Assembly (NCBI RefSeq): GCF_014205115.1
Contig: NZ_JACHMW010000001.1
Location: forward strand, 2,108,001-2,172,000
Length of the DNA stretch: 64,000 bases
Source: Micrococcus endophyticus
GTDB taxonomy: Bacteria > Actinomycetota > Actinomycetes > Actinomycetales > Micrococcaceae
Direction of reading: 5' to 3'
Shown here: piece after piece, positions 60,386 to 64,000 of the stretch
Numbering within the stretch: position 1 is the first letter of the stretch
How the letters are laid out: every line of letters starts with the position of its first letter
Notes under the pieces: model-generated
The model's database searches: none
What the model saw: the letters and a program-made list of their open reading frames with translations, nothing else
What the model was told of the DNA's origin: nothing
Made by a program: the position numbers and the translations under genes

Positions 60386-61813
60386 TTGAAGACGAGCCGT
60401 CGAGGAGGCCTGGGCCGAGGCCTCGGCGCCCTGATCCAGAGCACCGCCGAACCCGTTGACGAGGCCCCGCAGGAGGCCGACGCCACGGCCGAGGACACCA
60501 CCGCTCTGACTGCGGCTCCCGCGGAGAAGAAGAAGGCGGCAACGTCCTCTGCGCGACGCTCGTCCAAGGAGACCTCCGAAGCGAAGACACCTGCTCCTCG
60601 TGCTGCGTCCGCATCCAAGACCAGCGGCGGGGCGGCCAAGGAGGCCCTCGCGGACAAGAAGGCCGGGTCTGCAGGACGCGCACCCGCGGCAGCGAAGAAG
60701 GCCGCCCCCACCACGAAGGCAAGCTCCTCCACTGGGGAAACCAAGGCGAATTCCGCGGCGGCCCCGGCCGAGGCCCGCAAGACGCCCGCCCGGGCGGCGC
60801 AGCGGCCGGTCGACGTCTTCTTCTCCCCGGATCCGGAGGACGCGCCCGCCGCTCGCCGCGGCACCAAGGCGCGCCCGGCCATGCCCACGGTGAAGGCGCC
60901 GACCAAGCGTGAGGCCGCGGCGTCGTCGTCGGGGGAAGAGGCCGCCGCCGGCGCGCCCACCGCGGCCGAGGGCACCGTCTCCACGGACATCGCCGTGCTG
61001 CGGGAGATCCCGGTCGGGGACATCCACCCGAACCCCCGTCAGCCCCGCGAGGTGTTCGACGAGGAGCACATGGCGGAGCTCGTCACCTCGATCCGCGAGG
61101 TCGGCATCCTGCAGCCGATCGTCGTGCGCGAGGTGGACGGGGCCACCCCGTACGAGCTGATCATGGGCGAGCGCCGCTGGCGCGCCACCCAGAAGGCCGG
61201 GCTCGACGCGATCCCCGCGATCGTCCGTCAGACGCCGGACCAGGACCTCCTGCGTGACGCCCTGCTGGAGAACCTGCACCGGTCCCAGCTCAACGCCCTC
61301 GAAGAGGCGGCGGCCTACCAGCAGCTCATGGAGGACTTCGCCTGCACGCAGGAGGAGCTCGCCGAGCGCATCGGCCGCTCCCGCCCGCAGATCTCCAACA
61401 CCCTGCGCCTGCTCAAGCTGCCGCCGCTCGTGCAGCGCCGCGTGGCCGCCGGCACCCTGTCCGCGGGGCACGCCCGCGCCCTGCTCGGCCTCACCGACCC
61501 CTCGGACATGGAGCGCCTGGCCCAGCGGATCCAGTCAGAGGGCCTGTCCGTGCGCGCCACGGAGGAGGCCGTCGCGCAGCTGCAGGGCGGGCTGCGTCCG
61601 GGCCGCACCCCGCGGCGCACGGCCGACGACGCCCGTCACGAGCGCCTGGACCACTACGCCACCGCGCTCACCAGCCGCCTCGACACCTCGGTGAAGATCA
61701 CCCTGGGCGCCCGCAAGGGCCGCATCGCGATCGACTTCACCACCGTGGAGGACCTGAACCGCATCATGGACGTGATCCAGGGGGAGAAGGGCGGCCGGGG
61801 GGCCGCGTCCTGA
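60386..61813 (+). CDS. parB: chromosome partitioning protein ParB
   Basis: 475 aa from a TTG start that has AGGAGG 6 nt upstream and gives the ParA-interacting N-terminus (RRGGLGRGLGALI). A low-complexity Ala/Lys/Thr/Ser linker of about 175 residues follows. The CTPase/ParB-N domain comes next (IHPNPRQPREVF, GILQPIVV, GERRWRATQ with the CTP-binding motif), then the helix-turn-helix that reads parS (CTQEELAERIGRSRPQISN) and the C-terminal dimerisation domain. The linker makes it much longer than the usual roughly 300-380 aa. The more upstream open frame runs through parS site 7 and is rejected. Confidence 0.95.
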   Translation: MKTSRRGGLGRGLGALIQSTAEPVDEAPQEADATAEDTTALTAAPAEKKKAATSSARRSSKETSEAKTPAPRAASASKTSGGAAKEALADKKAGSAGRAPAAAKKAAPTTKASSSTGETKANSAAAPAEARKTPARAAQRPVDVFFSPDPEDAPAARRGTKARPAMPTVKAPTKREAAASSSGEEAAAGAPTAAEGTVSTDIAVLREIPVGDIHPNPRQPREVFDEEHMAELVTSIREVGILQPIVVREVDGATPYELIMGERRWRATQKAGLDAIPAIVRQTPDQDLLRDALLENLHRSQLNALEEAAAYQQLMEDFACTQEELAERIGRSRPQISNTLRLLKLPPLVQRRVAAGTLSAGHARALLGLTDPSDMERLAQRIQSEGLSVRATEEAVAQLQGGLRPGRTPRRTADDARHERLDHYATALTSRLDTSVKITLGARKGRIAIDFTTVEDLNRIMDVIQGEKGGRGAAS

Positions 61814-61835
61814 CCCCCATCCGCCCCTGGACGGA

Positions 61836-61878
61836 CGAAGGCCCCGGCCTCCGCAGTGAGCGGGTGCCGGGGCCTTCG
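61836..61878. terminator. bidirectional terminator between parB and trxA
   Basis: CGAAGGCCCCGGC (61836-61848) pairs exactly with GCCGGGGCCTTCG (61866-61878) around a 17-nt loop, between convergent genes. Confidence 0.85.
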
Positions 61879-61892
61879 CGTGGGGAGGGGTC

Positions 61893-62216
61893 TCAGCCGA
61901 GGAGGGCGGAGAACTCCTTCTCCAGGGCCGCCTTGGGCTTGGCGCCCACGGACTCGGCGACCTTCTCGCCGCCCTGGAAGCCCAGCACGAGGGGGATCGA
62001 GGTGACGCCGAAGCGGGCGGCGGTGGCCGGGTTCTCGTCCACGTTGAGCTTGGCGATCACGGCCTTGCCCTCGTGCTCCACGGCCATCTCGTCGAGGACC
62101 GGGCCCAGCATGCGGCAGGGACCGCACCACTCGGCCCAGAAGTCCACGAGGACGGGCAGCTCGGACTGGAGGACCTTCTGGTCGAAGTCGGCGTCGGTGA
62201 CGTTGATGGTGCTCAT
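61893..62216 (-). CDS. trxA: thioredoxin
   Basis: 107 aa with the active-site WAEWCGPCRML and cis-Pro segment VTSIPLVLGF. It is a cytoplasmic disulfide reductase recycled by the adjacent thioredoxin reductase. The ATG at 62214-62216 has AGGAGG upstream; the longer frame to 62282 is not conserved-looking. It lies 97 nt downstream of trxB on the same strand. Confidence 0.96.
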   Translation of the reverse strand: MSTINVTDADFDQKVLQSELPVLVDFWAEWCGPCRMLGPVLDEMAVEHEGKAVIAKLNVDENPATAARFGVTSIPLVLGFQGGEKVAESVGAKPKAALEKEFSALLG

Positions 62217-62313
62217 GGCAACCTCCTTGGTGGGAATACGGGTCTGACCTGGGCGGTCATGCTTGTCAGCAACTTCACTCATGACGGAGTGTCAGGAGCG
62301 AAGCCGAAGTGGG

Positions 62314-63315
62314 TCATGCCGGGTTGGCGTCGGAGTCCGGCCCGGCGGGGGCGGCCTCCTCCACGTCGGCCACGGTCGCGAGGTAGTGCTCCACGTCCTG
62401 CGCGGCCACGCAGCCGGAGCCGGCGGCGGTGATGGCCTGGCGGTAGGTGTGGTCCGTGACGTCGCCGGCCGCGAACACGCCCGGCAGGGAGGTGCGCGAG
62501 GAGGGGTGCTCGATGCGGATGGTGCCGTGCTCGGTGAGCTCCAGCTGGCCCTGCACCAGGTCGGTGCGCGGGTCCTGGCCGATTGCCACGAACAGGCCGG
62601 TGACGTCCAGGGTGGACTCCTCGCCGGTCTGCGTGTCCCGCAGGCGCAGGGTCTGGACCTTGTCCCCGCCGATGACCTCGGCGACCTCCGTGTTCCAGCG
62701 GAACTCGATCTTCTCGTTCTCCAGGGCGCGGCGGGCCATCACCTTGGAGGCACGCAGCTCGTCCTTGCGGACCAGGACGGTCACCTTGGAGGCGAACTTG
62801 GTGAGGAACAGGGCCTCCTCCATGGCGGAGTCGCCGCCGCCGACCACGGCGATCTCCTGCTCGCGGAAGAAGAAGCCGTCGCACGTGGCGCACCAGCTGA
62901 CGCCGTGGCCGGAGAGGCGCTCCTCGCCCTCCACGCCGAGCTTCCGGTAGGCGGAGCCGGTGGTGAGGATGACGGCGTGGGCGCGCAGCTCGGTGCCGTC
63001 GCCCAGGGTGAGCACCTTCGGGGAGGCCGTCAGGTCGGCCTTCACCACGTCCTCGTAGAGCACCTCGGTGTCGAAGCGGCGGGCCTGCGCCTCGAGGTTC
63101 GCCATGAGCTCCGGGCCCTGGATGCCCTCCGGGAAGCCGGGGAAGTTCTCGACCTCGGTGGTGTTCATCAGCTCGCCGCCGGCGGTCACGGAGCCGGCCA
63201 CCAGCACGGGCTGCAGGTGCGCGCGGGCGGTGTAGATCGCGGCGGTGTAGCCGGCGGGGCCGGAGCCGACGATCACGACGTTGTGGACGCTCTGGTCCTG
63301 GGCGGTGGGGGCCAC
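62314..63315 (-). CDS. trxB: thioredoxin reductase
   Basis: 333 aa flavoprotein. FAD-binding VIVGSGPAGYTAAIYTARA, redox-active WCATCDGFFF (CxxC), NADPH-binding VVGGGDSAMEEALFL and the C-terminal FAAGDVTDHTYRQ are all present. GTG at 63313-63315 has GGAGGA upstream and gives the normal start. It forms the thioredoxin system with trxA. The trxB-trxA pair next to parB is usual for actinobacteria. Confidence 0.96.
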   Translation of the reverse strand: MAPTAQDQSVHNVVIVGSGPAGYTAAIYTARAHLQPVLVAGSVTAGGELMNTTEVENFPGFPEGIQGPELMANLEAQARRFDTEVLYEDVVKADLTASPKVLTLGDGTELRAHAVILTTGSAYRKLGVEGEERLSGHGVSWCATCDGFFFREQEIAVVGGGDSAMEEALFLTKFASKVTVLVRKDELRASKVMARRALENEKIEFRWNTEVAEVIGGDKVQTLRLRDTQTGEESTLDVTGLFVAIGQDPRTDLVQGQLELTEHGTIRIEHPSSRTSLPGVFAAGDVTDHTYRQAITAAGSGCVAAQDVEHYLATVADVEEAAPAGPDSDANPA

Positions 63316-63460
63316 GGGTTCCTCCAGGGGATCGGGGTGGTGGGCGCTCGTCCGGGTCAACGGCGCGGGCACGGGCGGGTATTCCGTGGGGCGCGCCCAC
63401 GGGGCGGCACGGCACGACGGCGGCCGGCGGGTCCGGCGCGCCGTCGTGCGTGCGCGGGGG

Positions 63461-64000
63461 TCAGCGGACGCCGATCTCCCCGAGGCGCAGGCCGAAGGGC
63501 AGGTCGGGGGTGGTGCCGTCGAGGCGGGGCAGAGAGGTGAGGCTGACGATCACGTACTCCGCCTCGGCCTCCGCGCCGTCGAAGGGCACCGGGACGGTGA
63601 CGGAGTCCTGGTCGAAGGTGCCGTTGCCGATCTCCCTCGCGTTCTCACCCTCCGGGGAGTCGGCGATGTAGGCGAACCAGGCGCCGCCGGTGGCGCCCAT
63701 GCTCTGCAGGGTCACCTCGTTCACCTCGGCGCGGTCCTCGAGCTCCACCACGAGGTTCATGCTCTCCACGTAGCCGCCGAAGTTGGGGCGGGCGTAGGCG
63801 AACGTGCGCCACGCGGTGGAGGGGTCGCCGTCGATGAGGTTGGGCAGCTCGCCGTCGTGCTCGGACTCGTGCGCGGGCAGGTCTGGGACCATGCGCAGGG
63901 CGCGGGCCGGCTGCGGGGCCGCGGCGGCGGTCTCGGACTCCGTGGGGGAGGCCGAGGCGCTCGCGGCGGGGGAGGGCTCGGTGGGGGAGGCCGAGGTGCT
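63461..64000 (-). CDS. C-terminal discoidin-like domain of a MurJ-associated protein, 5' end outside window
   Basis: About 179 C-terminal residues are visible and the frame is open to the window edge. A Ser/Pro/Thr/Glu linker is followed by a jelly-roll-like domain: NLIDGDPSTAWRTFAYARPN, NLVVELEDRAEVNEVTLQ and a run of strands ending in LGEIGVR. In actinobacteria the gene before trxB often encodes MurJ or its kinase-like partner ending in such a discoidin-like extracellular domain. That identity is inferred from position and domain style. Confidence 0.55.
   Translation of the reverse strand, partial: STSASPTEPSPAASASASPTESETAAAAPQPARALRMVPDLPAHESEHDGELPNLIDGDPSTAWRTFAYARPNFGGYVESMNLVVELEDRAEVNEVTLQSMGATGGAWFAYIADSPEGENAREIGNGTFDQDSVTVPVPFDGAEAEAEYVIVSLTSLPRLDGTTPDLPFGLRLGEIGVR

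Overview
The window is about 64 kb of very GC-rich, densely coded DNA around the chromosomal replication origin of an actinobacterium. Gene content (dnaA-dnaN-recF-DUF721-gyrB-gyrA-DUF3566-tRNA-Ile-tRNA-Ala on the minus strand; rpmH-rnpA-yidD-yidC-jag-rsmG-parA-parB on the plus strand; the fhaA-fhaB-pstP-rodA-pbpA-pknA-pknB operon), the many GTG starts, and an Erm methyltransferase resembling the erm(36) reported from Micrococcus luteus all point to Micrococcaceae, most likely Micrococcus. The genus is an inference; no database search was possible. Layout: 1-16 kb is metabolic: a DUF6421-like protein, an SDR, threonine aldolase, HAD hydrolase, malate dehydrogenase, PfkB kinase, a uracil/xanthine permease, a LysR-type substrate-binding-domain protein, a dienelactone hydrolase, YceI, a secreted phospholipase A2, glutamate dehydrogenase, a CitE-like lyase, and a tricarboxylate transporter (tctA, tctB) whose tctC is cut off at about 16,795. 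16.8-21.7 kb is an accessory segment ending at tRNA-Leu(CAG): an SdpI-family protein, a TIGR02391/Ymh-like protein, a broken IS3-family element, an Erm methyltransferase and a CmoM-like methyltransferase. Its distal part is bounded by 96-bp near-identical direct repeats, one of them touching the 3' end of the tRNA. 22-33 kb is the Ser/Thr kinase, phosphatase and cell-wall operon, followed by a TrpG-type amidotransferase and crgA. 33.8-41.7 kb carries a DnaA-box cluster, rhomboid protease, cyclophilin, a helical Ala/Lys-rich protein, an amphi-Trp protein, nucleoside hydrolase, a queuosine-precursor transporter and the tRNA-Ala/DLW-39/tRNA-Ile group. Inserted there is a 1.5-kb lower-GC cassette bounded by 125-bp direct repeats of the 5' end of the transporter gene. 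41.7-64 kb is the origin region, with oriC between dnaA and dnaN. How the parts work together: DnaA initiates at oriC and appears able to bind its own promoter. ParA and ParB segregate the origin through parS sites; unusually, parA and parB are 2.76 kb apart and the gap holds seven perfect parS sites, extra DnaA boxes and a 9-bp tandem repeat. RpmH, RnpA, YidD, YidC and Jag form the conserved membrane-insertion and RNA-processing operon. The kinase operon couples cell-wall sensing (PASTA domains) to peptidoglycan synthesis (RodA, PbpA) through FHA adaptors and the PstP phosphatase. The most noteworthy items are the parS array, a six-box DnaA-binding cluster 17 kb from oriC, the 1.5-kb gene-restoring cassette with a possible toxin-immunity pair, and three very long palindromes placed at the ends of convergent genes.
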